NCBI GenBank assembly: GCA_016788295.1
Contig: JAEUSY010000004.1
Coordinates: 1-64,000 of the forward strand
Direction of reading: 5' to 3'
Source of the DNA: Flavobacteriales bacterium
GTDB taxonomy: Bacteria > Bacteroidota > Bacteroidia > Flavobacteriales_F > PHOS-HE28
Length of the DNA stretch: 64,000 bases
In this document: positions 7,443 to 16,283 of the stretch, piece by piece
How positions within the stretch are numbered: the first letter of the stretch is position 1
Layout of the letters: each line of letters starts with the position of its first letter
The notes under the pieces: model-generated
Databases searched by the model: none
The model's input: only the letters and a program-made list of their open reading frames with translations
Told to the model about the DNA's origin: nothing
Translations under genes and position numbers: made by a program

Positions 7443-9461
7443 ATGCGCAAACTACTCGCACTCGCCTTCATCGGAATGGCGGCCGCAACGATCGCCCAGA
7501 GCACTGAAGTGATCATCCACTTTGCCAATGGGAGCACCAGTCCGGATGCGGACGGAACAAGGCAACTGGAAGCAGTTTGTGGCACATCGGCAGAAGAGCG
7601 GACGTGCGAGATCATCGGTCATTCGGACGATCGTGGAGCAACGGCACTGAACGACCAACTGGCCTTGGAGCGGGCCAGGAAAGTGGCCGCATTGTTGGGC
7701 GAAATGTGCCAGGACCTTACCATTGGCAGTGTTACGGGGGCAGGAGGACGGGAACCGATCGCCACGAACGATACAGAGGCAGGGCGCGCACTGAACCGAC
7801 GTGTGGTGGTGCGCATGCGGCCGGCCCAAGCACCCGCTGCGACGGCCACGTTACCACCGCTCGCAGCGCATGCACACGCCCAGGTAACACCCTTGATGCC
7901 CGGTGCGGACAAACCACGCGAATGGCATTGTGTGGACGCCACGCAACCCATTGAAGTGGGCATGTCCGATGGCACACTGGTGCGCATACCGGCCAACAGT
8001 ATGGTGCATGCCGATGGACGGCCGGTAGAAGGAACGGTGGACCTCAGCTATCGCGGTTTCCTTGACCCCTGGGAAGTGGTCGCCTCGGGAATACCGATGC
8101 ACTATGGCAGTGGTAACGGGCTTGCGCATTTTGAAACGGCCGGCATGTATGAATTGTATGCCAGCCAGAACGGGGAGCCTGTACAGATGCGGCCCGGCAC
8201 ACCCATCACGCTTGAGACCGATGGTCCCGAAGTGACCGATGAATACGGTGCCTATGCGCTGAACGCGAACACCGGTGAGTGGGAACTGGCCGGACAATTG
8301 CTGGGCGGAGAGACCCGGTCCGTGCCACGAAATAGCAGAGCGGTGAGCGAATACAACCGTACGCTGCGCAGACTGCAAGCCGAACCCGACAGCCTCACCT
8401 TCGATGAGCGCCAGGCCTCACCGGACTATTGTTACATGAGCCGCTGCACACCAACGCGGAAGCCTTACGCTTACGACGACGGGGAGTTCATTTCGCCCTA
8501 TGCCGAGAAGCAGATACCGGCCGTACACCTCACGCTGGACAAGCAATACTCGCGCAAGCACAAGGTGATCGCGTTCGACGTGCACAGCGGCGCGCAACGG
8601 CATCCTGAAATGCGGGCCTTCGACAACCGCGTTCGATGGATCTATCAAGGCCCCATGGACCGCAAGACATTCAGGCGAAGAGTGGTGCGCAAGCACTACT
8701 ATCAGGATGTTGCGTTCCACGCCACAGGAGATGCTTCGGGTGAGGTCAGACTGAAGGACCGAGGTCGGTGGTCGGCACTACCGGTTGAGCTGCGCGACCT
8801 AAATGCGAAGAAAGATGCGACAACGGAAAAGGTGACTGCTGCCATTGCCCAGTATGAGAAGCGGCTGGAACGAAAGCGCAGGAGCTTCGACCGCGATGTG
8901 GCGCGTAACGTGGAACGGACCAACAGAAGGCGCGACCGCTTGCTCTTGGAGGCATACACCAAGGCTCAACGCTTCATGGACTCCACCGAAAAGGCGATGG
9001 GCCAACAGGACTTCGACCAGTATGCGCTGCTGGCACAAGGCACTACCACCATGATGAACCAACGGGATAACGCTTACATCTACTCGCGTCGTCCCACATT
9101 CGCCATGCCCGGTTTCGGTATTTGGAACTGCGATCGCATGGTACCCATCCCACTTATCGAAGTGCCCGTGCAAGTATTGGCGGACGACGGCAAGACCATA
9201 CCGTGGGTGAAAGCGTACGGCGTTCCAGCGCGCGGCCGTGCAGTGATCACCTATTGGAACAATGAAGGCAAGCCTGTTCAGCCCATGCGCCTCAGCCCCA
9301 ATGTGGAGCGGATCATTTTCGTTGATGCCCAACGCCGAATGGTGGTGGCCGATGTTCCGGGCGGTGTGCGCAATACGAAACAAAGGCTGGTGCTGAAGGC
9401 GGAACAACTGGCCCAACCCAGTGACGTTTCCATGCTAACACAGATGGCGCAGGGCTTCTGA
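7443..9461 (+). CDS. secreted envelope protein with N-terminal OmpA-like domain
   Basis: This 672-residue protein has a signal peptide (MRKLLALAFIGMAAATIAQ). The first about 110 mature residues form an OmpA-type peptidoglycan-binding domain (IIGHSDDRGATALNDQLALERARKV, then ALNRRVVVRM), placed at the N-terminus rather than the usual C-terminus. The rest (NSMVHADGRPVEGTVDLSYRGFLDPWEV, and a Lys/Arg/Glu-rich coiled segment around residues 450-530) is not assigned; the first part resembles carboxypeptidase-regulatory-like beta domains. It is divergent from the SpeD operon across 182 bp. The ATG at 7443 is chosen for its signal peptide. Confidence 0.75.
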   Translation: MRKLLALAFIGMAAATIAQSTEVIIHFANGSTSPDADGTRQLEAVCGTSAEERTCEIIGHSDDRGATALNDQLALERARKVAALLGEMCQDLTIGSVTGAGGREPIATNDTEAGRALNRRVVVRMRPAQAPAATATLPPLAAHAHAQVTPLMPGADKPREWHCVDATQPIEVGMSDGTLVRIPANSMVHADGRPVEGTVDLSYRGFLDPWEVVASGIPMHYGSGNGLAHFETAGMYELYASQNGEPVQMRPGTPITLETDGPEVTDEYGAYALNANTGEWELAGQLLGGETRSVPRNSRAVSEYNRTLRRLQAEPDSLTFDERQASPDYCYMSRCTPTRKPYAYDDGEFISPYAEKQIPAVHLTLDKQYSRKHKVIAFDVHSGAQRHPEMRAFDNRVRWIYQGPMDRKTFRRRVVRKHYYQDVAFHATGDASGEVRLKDRGRWSALPVELRDLNAKKDATTEKVTAAIAQYEKRLERKRRSFDRDVARNVERTNRRRDRLLLEAYTKAQRFMDSTEKAMGQQDFDQYALLAQGTTTMMNQRDNAYIYSRRPTFAMPGFGIWNCDRMVPIPLIEVPVQVLADDGKTIPWVKAYGVPARGRAVITYWNNEGKPVQPMRLSPNVERIIFVDAQRRMVVADVPGGVRNTKQRLVLKAEQLAQPSDVSMLTQMAQGF

Positions 9462-9513
9462 ACGGCGATGTCCGAAGGCAGGTCCGCACATACACCGGCC
9501 TTACCTTCACCAC

Positions 9514-10686
9514 ATGCGATCGCTATTGACCATTACGCTGCTTTGCTGGCTCCGCCTGCATGGCCAGCAATGGACACAGCTTCCGGACTTCCCCGGTACA
9601 CCACGTGATGATGCAGCGGCTTTCACGGCAGTGAATGGTGTGTATGTGGGCACCGGCTTGGATAACGGCTTCCAGTACACCAACGACTGGTACTTCTTCA
9701 GCATGTCCGAATGGGCATGGAGCACGGTAGCGTCACTCCCCGCGAGCGGAAGACAATATGCCTGTGCCTTTGCCATGGAAGAGAACGGCTACCTCTTTGG
9801 AGGCGTGGATGCCAGCGGCCCCTTGAACGAGCTCTGGTGCTACAACACCACGACCGACACCTGGACCGAACGCACACCACTGCCGGGCCAAGGGAGGTAT
9901 GCTTCGGCAGTGTTCACTATTGGTGATAAGGCCTATGTCTGTACCGGCATGTTCAGCGGCGGCATCCCTACGAACGAAGTATGGGAATATGACCACGTGA
10001 CCGACACGTGGACCCAACGCGCACCCGTGCCAGGTGCGGCCCGCCACCGAGCAAGTGCCATCATGAACATGATCGCGGGCGGAGCGGATGCCGATGGCAA
10101 TGCGCTAGCGGACGTTCACGCCTATTCGCCCGCAACGAACACGTGGATCACCCAAAGCGCGATGCCTGGAGCGCGATACGCAGCAGAGGCCGCCGAGAAC
10201 TTGATCATCGGCGGGGCTTCATCGCCGACCACGCTGCACGCCGAGGCTTGGAGCTATGATACGGTCGGCGATACATGGAACAGCAATGCGCTGCCACCCT
10301 TCCCAGGAGGGCCGCGTCGTGGGGCCGTATCAGCTCCGAACCTCTACCTGATGGATGTCGGCATGGTCTTCTACGGCACCGGCAGCGACAACCAACAGCG
10401 CTTCAACGATTGGTGGACCTTGACATTTCCAGTTGGAATGGGCGAACGGACCTCTCCCTCCATGGTCATGTACCCCAACCCAACAACCGACCGAGTTACC
10501 ATCACCGGACTTCCGGCCTTCGGAAAGGTCCGACTGCGATTGCTGGACAACCAGGGCCGCGAGGTGCGCCAATGGGAACAAGGTGCCGACGCAATTGAAG
10601 TAGGCGATCTTGCCGCCGGGCACTACCAGCTCATCGTGGAAACATTGGAACAGCCTGTCTTTCTTCGCTTGATCAAGACACCCTGA
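9514..10686 (+). CDS. Kelch-repeat secreted protein with T9SS sorting domain
   Basis: This 390-residue protein has an N-terminal signal peptide (MRSLLTITLLCWLRLHGQ). Five or so Kelch-type blades follow, each with a glycine pair and spaced Tyr/Trp residues (NGYLFGGVDASGPLNELWCY, DTWTERTPLP, NEVWEYDHVTDTWTQRAPVP). The C-terminal about 80 residues read like a type A T9SS sorting domain (MVMYPNPTTDRVTITG, LLDNQGREV, LAAGHYQLIVET). It is predicted to be exported across the outer membrane by the T9SS and bound to or released from the cell surface. Its TGATG overlaps the following methyltransferase start, so the two are translationally coupled. Confidence 0.85.
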   Translation: MRSLLTITLLCWLRLHGQQWTQLPDFPGTPRDDAAAFTAVNGVYVGTGLDNGFQYTNDWYFFSMSEWAWSTVASLPASGRQYACAFAMEENGYLFGGVDASGPLNELWCYNTTTDTWTERTPLPGQGRYASAVFTIGDKAYVCTGMFSGGIPTNEVWEYDHVTDTWTQRAPVPGAARHRASAIMNMIAGGADADGNALADVHAYSPATNTWITQSAMPGARYAAEAAENLIIGGASSPTTLHAEAWSYDTVGDTWNSNALPPFPGGPRRGAVSAPNLYLMDVGMVFYGTGSDNQQRFNDWWTLTFPVGMGERTSPSMVMYPNPTTDRVTITGLPAFGKVRLRLLDNQGREVRQWEQGADAIEVGDLAAGHYQLIVETLEQPVFLRLIKTP

Positions 10687-11327
10687 TGCACTTCCTCTCG
10701 CCCGAACTGGAGCACTACGCCGAGCTGAACACAGCACCCGAACCTGAGTATTTGCGGGAATTGGCGCACGAAACACGCACCACGGTGGACATGCCGGTGA
10801 TGCTGAGCGGACACCTGCAAGGCCGCTTCCTCAGCATGATCAGCAAGCTGCTGGCACCACGACTGATCCTGGACATTGGCACCTTCACCGGCTACAGCGC
10901 ATTGTGCATGGCGGAAGGTCTGACGCCCGAGGGGGTGTTACATACCATCGACATCAAGACACCGCTGGCATCGCTGGTGGACCGCTACGTGCGCAAGTCT
11001 GGCTTCCAGCGGAACATCCATCAACATGTAGCGCCGGCCATGGACGTGATCCCACGGATAGAAGGCACCTTCGACCTGGTCTTCATCGATGCCGACAAGC
11101 AGAACTACTGCAACTACTTCGACCTGGTGGTGGACCGCATGCGACCGGGCGGGCTGATCATTGCCGACAACGTGCTATGGAGCGGCAAGGTGTTGGCACC
11201 CGACGAAGAACAGGACGGTGAAACCCGCGGCCTTGCGAAATATGCCCAAAAAGTGAAGGACGACCCACGTGTGGAGAACCTACTTCTCCCCCTCCGCGAT
11301 GGTCTGCTGGTGAGCCGCCGGAAGTGA
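10686..11327 (+). CDS. class I SAM-dependent O-methyltransferase (family 3)
   Basis: This 213-residue protein has SAM motif I (LILDIGTFTGYSAL, about 58-71), the metal-binding acidic patch FIDADKQNYCNYF (about 134-146) and IIADNVLWSG (about 157-166), all diagnostic of cation-dependent catechol/caffeoyl-CoA-type O-methyltransferases such as TrmR/YrrM and COMT relatives. It is of usual family length and complete. The physiological acceptor cannot be read from sequence; a tRNA wobble-uridine carboxymethyl group (TrmR) or a small catechol are both possible. It overlaps the Kelch gene stop by one base. Confidence 0.88.
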   Translation: MHFLSPELEHYAELNTAPEPEYLRELAHETRTTVDMPVMLSGHLQGRFLSMISKLLAPRLILDIGTFTGYSALCMAEGLTPEGVLHTIDIKTPLASLVDRYVRKSGFQRNIHQHVAPAMDVIPRIEGTFDLVFIDADKQNYCNYFDLVVDRMRPGGLIIADNVLWSGKVLAPDEEQDGETRGLAKYAQKVKDDPRVENLLLPLRDGLLVSRRK

Positions 11328-11335
11328 CGATCGTC

Positions 11336-11770
11336 ATGCACACGGGCCTGTCGCATGGCGAACTTCAACCCGTCATGGAAGCACAACTGTTCTACAAGGA
11401 ATTGGGGCGCCTGCTATACGCCATTGCGGCCGCCGATGGCACTGTTCAAGAAAAGGAACTGGCCATGTTGAAGCGTATCGTGAAGGAAGAACTGGCGCCC
11501 AACGAGGCAAGCACCGACCACTTCGGCACCGATCAGGCCTACATCACGGAATTCGAGTTCGAAGTGCTGGCCGAGCGCGATGCTCCTGTGGACGAAGCGT
11601 TCGACTCGTTCGTGGCCTACATGGCGCGCCACCGGAACGACCTGGGCGAAGCGCGAAAGGCGCTGATCTACATGGCCGCGGACAAGGTTGCCACCTCGTT
11701 CCATGGGGTGGGCAAGAAGGAGATGCCCCTGATCATCGAATTGCACCGGCACTTGGAGCAGCACGCCTGA
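11336..11770 (+). CDS. TerB-like helical protein
   Basis: This short soluble alpha-helical protein has a core LFYKELGRLLYAIAAADGTVQEKELAMLKRIVKEEL that resembles the TerB/tellurite-resistance helical fold, whose acidic AADG-type loop can bind metal. Start choice is uncertain: GTG at 11324 overlaps the methyltransferase stop, ATG is at 11336, and ATG at 11375 would begin directly at the conserved core (MEAQLFYKELG). No other ter genes are present, so a link to tellurite is not implied; the role is unknown. Confidence 0.65.
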   Translation: MHTGLSHGELQPVMEAQLFYKELGRLLYAIAAADGTVQEKELAMLKRIVKEELAPNEASTDHFGTDQAYITEFEFEVLAERDAPVDEAFDSFVAYMARHRNDLGEARKALIYMAADKVATSFHGVGKKEMPLIIELHRHLEQHA

Positions 11771-11815
11771 GGGCATCGTGCGCCGCGTTATCTTGGGCCG
11801 TTGCCTTTCGGCCCC

Positions 11816-12838
11816 ATGATCGACCTGCGTTCAGACACTGTTGCCCACCCCACCCCGGCCATGCGCGAGGCGATGTTCCGTGCACCCGTTGGTGATGATG
11901 TATTCGGCGAAGACCCCACGGTGAACGCCTTGGAGGAACGTCTTGCCGCATTGTTCGGGCACGAGGCCGGCCTCTATTGCCCCAGTGGCACCATGACCAA
12001 CCAGATCGCCGTGCGTGTGCACACACGTCCGGGCGACGAGGTGATCGGCGAGGACGGCATGCACATCTACCGGTACGAGGGCGGCGGCATCATGGCCAAC
12101 AGCGGATGCAGTGTGAAGTTCGTGCCCAACGACCGTGGGCGCTACACCGCCGGAGCCGTGGAGGCCGCCATCAACAACGCTGCGGACAGCTACGTGGCGC
12201 GTTCGCGGATGGTGAACATCGAGAACACGCACAACCGTGGTGGTGGCGCCATCTGGGACATCAACGAAGTGCTGCAGATCAAGCAGGTGTGCCAGAAGCA
12301 TGGGTTAGCGTTGCACCTGGATGGAGCGCGCATCTTCAATGCCATGGCCGTTGATGGGTACACACCAGCGCAGTGGGGAGCACCCTTCGATTCCATCAGC
12401 GTATGCTTGAGCAAAGGGCTTGGTGCGCCAGTGGGCAGCGTGTTGTTGGGCAATTCCCCGTTCATACGAGAAGCACGCCGCGTGCGGAAACGTTTTGGAG
12501 GAGGGATGCGCCAGGCCGGTTACCTGGCCGCCGCCGGCCTCCATGCACTTGATCACCACGTGGGCCGCCTACGCGACGACCATGACCGGGCGAAACGATT
12601 GGGCCAGGCATTGGCCGAACTCCCCTACGTGGCATCCGTGGCACCAGTTGAAACCAACATCGTAGTGTTCACCTTGAAAAATGGTGTTCGCGAGAGCCAT
12701 CTGCTCGAGCTGCTGCGCGAACGCCAAGTACGTGCACTGCCGTTCGGTGCGGGCACCGTTCGCTTTGTCACCCACCTAGAAGTGAACGACGAACAGATCG
12801 AGAACGCCATCACCATCCTACAGGACCTCCGACCATGA
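11816..12838 (+). CDS. ltaE: low-specificity L-threonine aldolase
   Basis: This 340-residue fold-type I PLP enzyme begins [20 protein letters not shown], the signature N-terminus of threonine aldolases. Other family blocks are [19 protein letters not shown], the His-rich segment ENTHNRGGG, and the Schiff-base lysine in [13 protein letters not shown]. It cleaves L-threonine or L-allo-threonine to glycine and acetaldehyde in the cytosol. The ATG at 11816 matches the conserved start; a TTG at 11801 would add only five residues. The following lipoprotein gene starts within its stop codon (ATGA). Confidence 0.93.
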   Translation: MIDLRSDTVAHPTPAMREAMFRAPVGDDVFGEDPTVNALEERLAALFGHEAGLYCPSGTMTNQIAVRVHTRPGDEVIGEDGMHIYRYEGGGIMANSGCSVKFVPNDRGRYTAGAVEAAINNAADSYVARSRMVNIENTHNRGGGAIWDINEVLQIKQVCQKHGLALHLDGARIFNAMAVDGYTPAQWGAPFDSISVCLSKGLGAPVGSVLLGNSPFIREARRVRKRFGGGMRQAGYLAAAGLHALDHHVGRLRDDHDRAKRLGQALAELPYVASVAPVETNIVVFTLKNGVRESHLLELLRERQVRALPFGAGTVRFVTHLEVNDEQIENAITILQDLRP

Positions 12839-13218
12839 GAACCCTGCTCCTTTCCTTCATCGCCGCAATACTCGCTGGCTGTGCGGCACCACAATACCTC
12901 GCCAAAGGCACCCACGACGGAGTTGAAGTGGCCTACCGCTGGAACCACCCGGCCAACAAGCCCAGCGAACTGCTTTTGCGTTTGAAGAACACCACGGATA
13001 CGGACAAACGGATCGAGCTGGTGATCGATCTGGCCTACCAGGGTCGCACGGTGGAAAGCCTTAGTGCCGATACCTGCATCAAGGCCGGGCAGGTGCTCAA
13101 TGGGAAACTGAACGGCATCTACTTCATTCCCGCACGAGTGACCACCCAACAGATCAAAGATGGTGGAGTGGATGTGGACCTGACGCGCACGAGCGTAGCG
13201 CCGTGTGAGCAACAATGA
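12835..13218 (+). CDS. small lipoprotein of unknown function
   Basis: This 127-residue protein has a lipoprotein signal ([16 protein letters not shown], lipobox LAGC with Cys16). The mature part looks like one immunoglobulin-like beta domain ([32 protein letters not shown]). The general form resembles periplasmic DUF1425/YcfL-type lipoproteins, but similarity is not strong enough to name it. It overlaps the threonine aldolase stop upstream and the histidine kinase start downstream (ATGA both times), so the three genes form one translational unit. Confidence 0.75.
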   Translation: MRTLLLSFIAAILAGCAAPQYLAKGTHDGVEVAYRWNHPANKPSELLLRLKNTTDTDKRIELVIDLAYQGRTVESLSADTCIKAGQVLNGKLNGIYFIPARVTTQQIKDGGVDVDLTRTSVAPCEQQ

Positions 13219-14981
13219 GGAAACACCCTGTATCGGACCGATGGTTGATGATCCTCTTCGGGGTGATCATGTTGATTGGCATTGCCTATCTGATCTATGC
13301 GTTGGTCAGCATCAATGAACGCGAGATCGAGCTCGCCGAACTGGCGTTGGAGCGCAATCAGCAGGTCACCAGCACGCGGTACGATGCGCTGTTCCATATG
13401 GTGGAAGAGGACCTGCGACAGGAAGCCTTCGCCATTGCCCATTTGGACACAACTGAAACGGCATCGGTGCTGAAGCGCTGGGAGCCACTGATCGCCTCGC
13501 ACTGGGACGTTACGGCGATCAGGCTCGCTGATGAACACGGCAATGAGCTCGCCATGTTCCGCAACGGGGAACGTTTGCTGTGGATGGAAACGCGCGATGG
13601 CTCACGCACCGTGCCTCCATTGGTGACCAGCCTGTCATCCACAGGTGCCTTGAGCCTTGCGCTGGAAGAAGAACCGCTTGACCAGGACACGTTGCATGAC
13701 CCCCGCCAGCGCATCTGGTTCAGTAGAACGCTCTCCATCGGCAGCCAGGACCCCATCTGGTCGATACGGCGTGATGCGCGTGGCGGCCAACCTATCCTTC
13801 AGGTCTCCTACCTCATCCGGCGGCCGGCCCATCCGTTCGGCCATCAGGTGATCATGTTCGACCTCGACCCTTCCCGTTCCGAGCGTTTGCAAGTAAAGGG
13901 ATCGGCACCAGGACTATTCCGCTCCATCCTGCTCGATGACGAAGGGCACCCCTTGATCACCTCATCAACAGAGCAACGGGACAGCGTCCTCATCATTGCC
14001 GAGCAGGAAGCGCAGGCCACGTGGTCGCAAATGCGCACACGCCGCACCTTCCGTTTCGCACATGGCGACAAGGAGATGATGGGCTTGCTTCTGCCCTACT
14101 CGTTGAACGGACAGGAACTATTGATCGGCGCCTTGATCGACCTGCGCACACTTCGATTATGGACGGGGCCGGAACGCAGTGCATTGCTCGTCATCACTGC
14201 GCTGTTCGCCACACTGGGCATCCTACTGTTGTTGGCGTGGGCCATCAGGCTCCGTGTGCGTAAACGCATGCGCAAGCAACAACGTGCGAACCGCAATCTG
14301 ACGCGCAAACTGGACAAAGCGATCGGTGAACGCGATGTGTTGAACAGAGAGGTACACCATCGTGTAAAGAACAACCTGCAAGTGGTGAGCAGCCTGCTGA
14401 ACCTACAGGCTTCGCGCCTGGACGATGGACCCGTGCGCCAGGAGTTCCTGCGTGGCAAACGGCGTATCGACACGATCGCACTTGTACACCACAAGCTCTA
14501 CGGCTCCGACGACCTGCGGAACGTGGACCTCACCAAGTTCTTCAACGGACTGGTGGATGCCTTGAAGGAAATGCACAAACCGGGCAGCAAGGCCGTAAGC
14601 CATGTCATTCAAGTGGATGGCCTGAAAGCGGATCAGGACACGGCCATTGAACTGGGCATCATCCTATGCGAATTGGTGAGCAATGCCTATCAGCACGCGT
14701 TCCCACATGCCACCGGCGGCCACATCGACATCGGGTTGCACCAAGTGGAAGGAGGCCTTTACCGTTTGGTGGTGAAGAACAACGGCAAGAACCTGCCCGC
14801 CGACTACAAGGACGGCGCTGGCAAGCTCGGTCTGGAGATCGTGGATGCGCTTGCCTCGCAGCTGGATGGCAGCTTCCACATCCGCACGAACGGCAGCCTC
14901 ACCTTCGAGGTGCTGTTCCGCATGCTGAAGGATTCCGCATCACCGGACCCCGTCAGCGGGGACACCGAGGGCCTGGAGTAG
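13215..14981 (+). CDS. membrane sensor histidine kinase (HisKA_2 type)
   Basis: This 588-residue protein has one helix near the N-terminus (about 12-34), a roughly 280-residue extracytoplasmic sensor region, and a second helix (about 320-345) followed by a charged linker. The kinase core has the phospho-acceptor block NREVHHRVKNNLQVVSSLLNL, typical of HisKA_2/HWE-like kinases, then an ATPase domain with the N-box ELGIILCELVSNAYQHAF and a G-box GAGKLGLEIVDALA. No response regulator is adjacent, so it is probably an orphan kinase. Its last 42 bases overlap the convergent TolC gene. Confidence 0.88.
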   Translation: MRKHPVSDRWLMILFGVIMLIGIAYLIYALVSINEREIELAELALERNQQVTSTRYDALFHMVEEDLRQEAFAIAHLDTTETASVLKRWEPLIASHWDVTAIRLADEHGNELAMFRNGERLLWMETRDGSRTVPPLVTSLSSTGALSLALEEEPLDQDTLHDPRQRIWFSRTLSIGSQDPIWSIRRDARGGQPILQVSYLIRRPAHPFGHQVIMFDLDPSRSERLQVKGSAPGLFRSILLDDEGHPLITSSTEQRDSVLIIAEQEAQATWSQMRTRRTFRFAHGDKEMMGLLLPYSLNGQELLIGALIDLRTLRLWTGPERSALLVITALFATLGILLLLAWAIRLRVRKRMRKQQRANRNLTRKLDKAIGERDVLNREVHHRVKNNLQVVSSLLNLQASRLDDGPVRQEFLRGKRRIDTIALVHHKLYGSDDLRNVDLTKFFNGLVDALKEMHKPGSKAVSHVIQVDGLKADQDTAIELGIILCELVSNAYQHAFPHATGGHIDIGLHQVEGGLYRLVVKNNGKNLPADYKDGAGKLGLEIVDALASQLDGSFHIRTNGSLTFEVLFRMLKDSASPDPVSGDTEGLE

Positions 14982-16283
14982 ACCACCGCTGGCGCGAAGC
15001 AGTTGCAGCTCAGCAACCTTGGTATCGAATCCTGAGACAACGGCCCGTCGCTCTGCATCCGCAAGGTCCAACTGCGCCTGCCGGAACTGAAGCCCGGTGA
15101 GCTGTCCGCTCTGGAACAGTTCACGCGTGCGTTCGAAATTCAACAATGCCGTGGCGACCGCTTCACGCTGGATGCGCAGCACTTCACGCTGACTGCGCCA
15201 TGTGGTGAAGGAATTCCGCACATCGCGCTCCACTTGCAGCCGGGCCTGTTGCTCGGCAATGGCCGCATTCTCGGCACGCAGTCGAGCGGTCTCTGTTTGC
15301 GTGTTAATACGACCACCATCGAAGATCGGCACACTGAGCGTGAGCCCGCCATTGAACCCTTGGGTATACGTACCGAGTACAATGCCCACTTCGTTCTTCT
15401 GGTCCGATAGTCCATAGGCCGCATTGAGGTCCAGCCGCGGCCAGCGCAATGAACTGGCAACGCGGCGGTCGACCTCGGCAGCGCGCACCTGCGCCGTGGC
15501 CGCTGAAAGTTGCACGTTCCCTTGCATGGCCTCTTGCACCAACTGTTCCTGCGAAAGCCCCTGCATGTAATTGATGTTGCGTGAAACCAGCACATCGGCA
15601 TCGGGCGTGCGTCCAAGAAGCACGTTTAGATCACGCGCGGTACGTTCGCGACGTTGCACCGCGAGAATGTGTGTCGTGCTGTCGGCCTGCAGGTCCACTT
15701 GTGCGTTCAGCACGTCCAGGCGACCGACGCCACCAAGCAACGCCTTGCCCTGCTGGCGAGCATACCGATCATTGGAGATCTCGAGAATGCGCTGGGTGAT
15801 CCGAACGTCCTCGTCCAATGCGGCAATGGCATAGTAGAGCGCGATCACCTGCGAAAGGGTGCCCTCCACCTGTGCACGCGTACCGATATCCGCCAACTGC
15901 GCGTTGATCTGCGAACGCTCCAACGCAGCCACATTGCCCATGCCATTGAACAAGGTGTAGGTAAGGCCAAGCTGCCCGTTCAGGGCGGTGTTCTCCACAC
16001 CATCACGCTCCACATCGGGGATCCCTTCCGCGAAATCGAGCTTGGAATATTGGTTGCTGTAGGTGCCTCGTCCGCTGGCATCCACGCGTGGGAGCAGTCC
16101 GGCATTCCCTGCGGTGGCCTGACGTTCAGCAATGGCCGCCGTGTTCCGCGCGATGAGAATTCCATGCTCATGTGCCAATGCCAGTTCAATGGCCTGCGCC
16201 AGGGTGAGCGTATCCTGTGCCTTGGCACCGAGGGATACCAGCAACAGTGCGAGGCTAACTGCGATGTTCCTCCAGGTCCTCAT
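14940..16283 (-). CDS. TolC-family outer-membrane efflux protein
   Basis: This 447-residue protein has a signal peptide (MRTWRNIAVSLALLLVSLGAKAQ) and two long coiled-coil halves characteristic of TolC/OprM (DTLTLAQAIELALAHEHGI at the start; repeated RARxEGTLSQVIALYYAIAAL-like and LQVERDVRNSFTTW helices). It forms the trimeric outer-membrane duct for the adjacent RND pump. It is the last gene of the TetR-MFP-RND-TolC operon, overlaps the RND gene by 29 bases, and runs 42 bases into the convergent histidine-kinase gene. Confidence 0.9.
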   Translation of the reverse strand: MRTWRNIAVSLALLLVSLGAKAQDTLTLAQAIELALAHEHGILIARNTAAIAERQATAGNAGLLPRVDASGRGTYSNQYSKLDFAEGIPDVERDGVENTALNGQLGLTYTLFNGMGNVAALERSQINAQLADIGTRAQVEGTLSQVIALYYAIAALDEDVRITQRILEISNDRYARQQGKALLGGVGRLDVLNAQVDLQADSTTHILAVQRRERTARDLNVLLGRTPDADVLVSRNINYMQGLSQEQLVQEAMQGNVQLSAATAQVRAAEVDRRVASSLRWPRLDLNAAYGLSDQKNEVGIVLGTYTQGFNGGLTLSVPIFDGGRINTQTETARLRAENAAIAEQQARLQVERDVRNSFTTWRSQREVLRIQREAVATALLNFERTRELFQSGQLTGLQFRQAQLDLADAERRAVVSGFDTKVAELQLLRASGGLLQALGVPADGVR

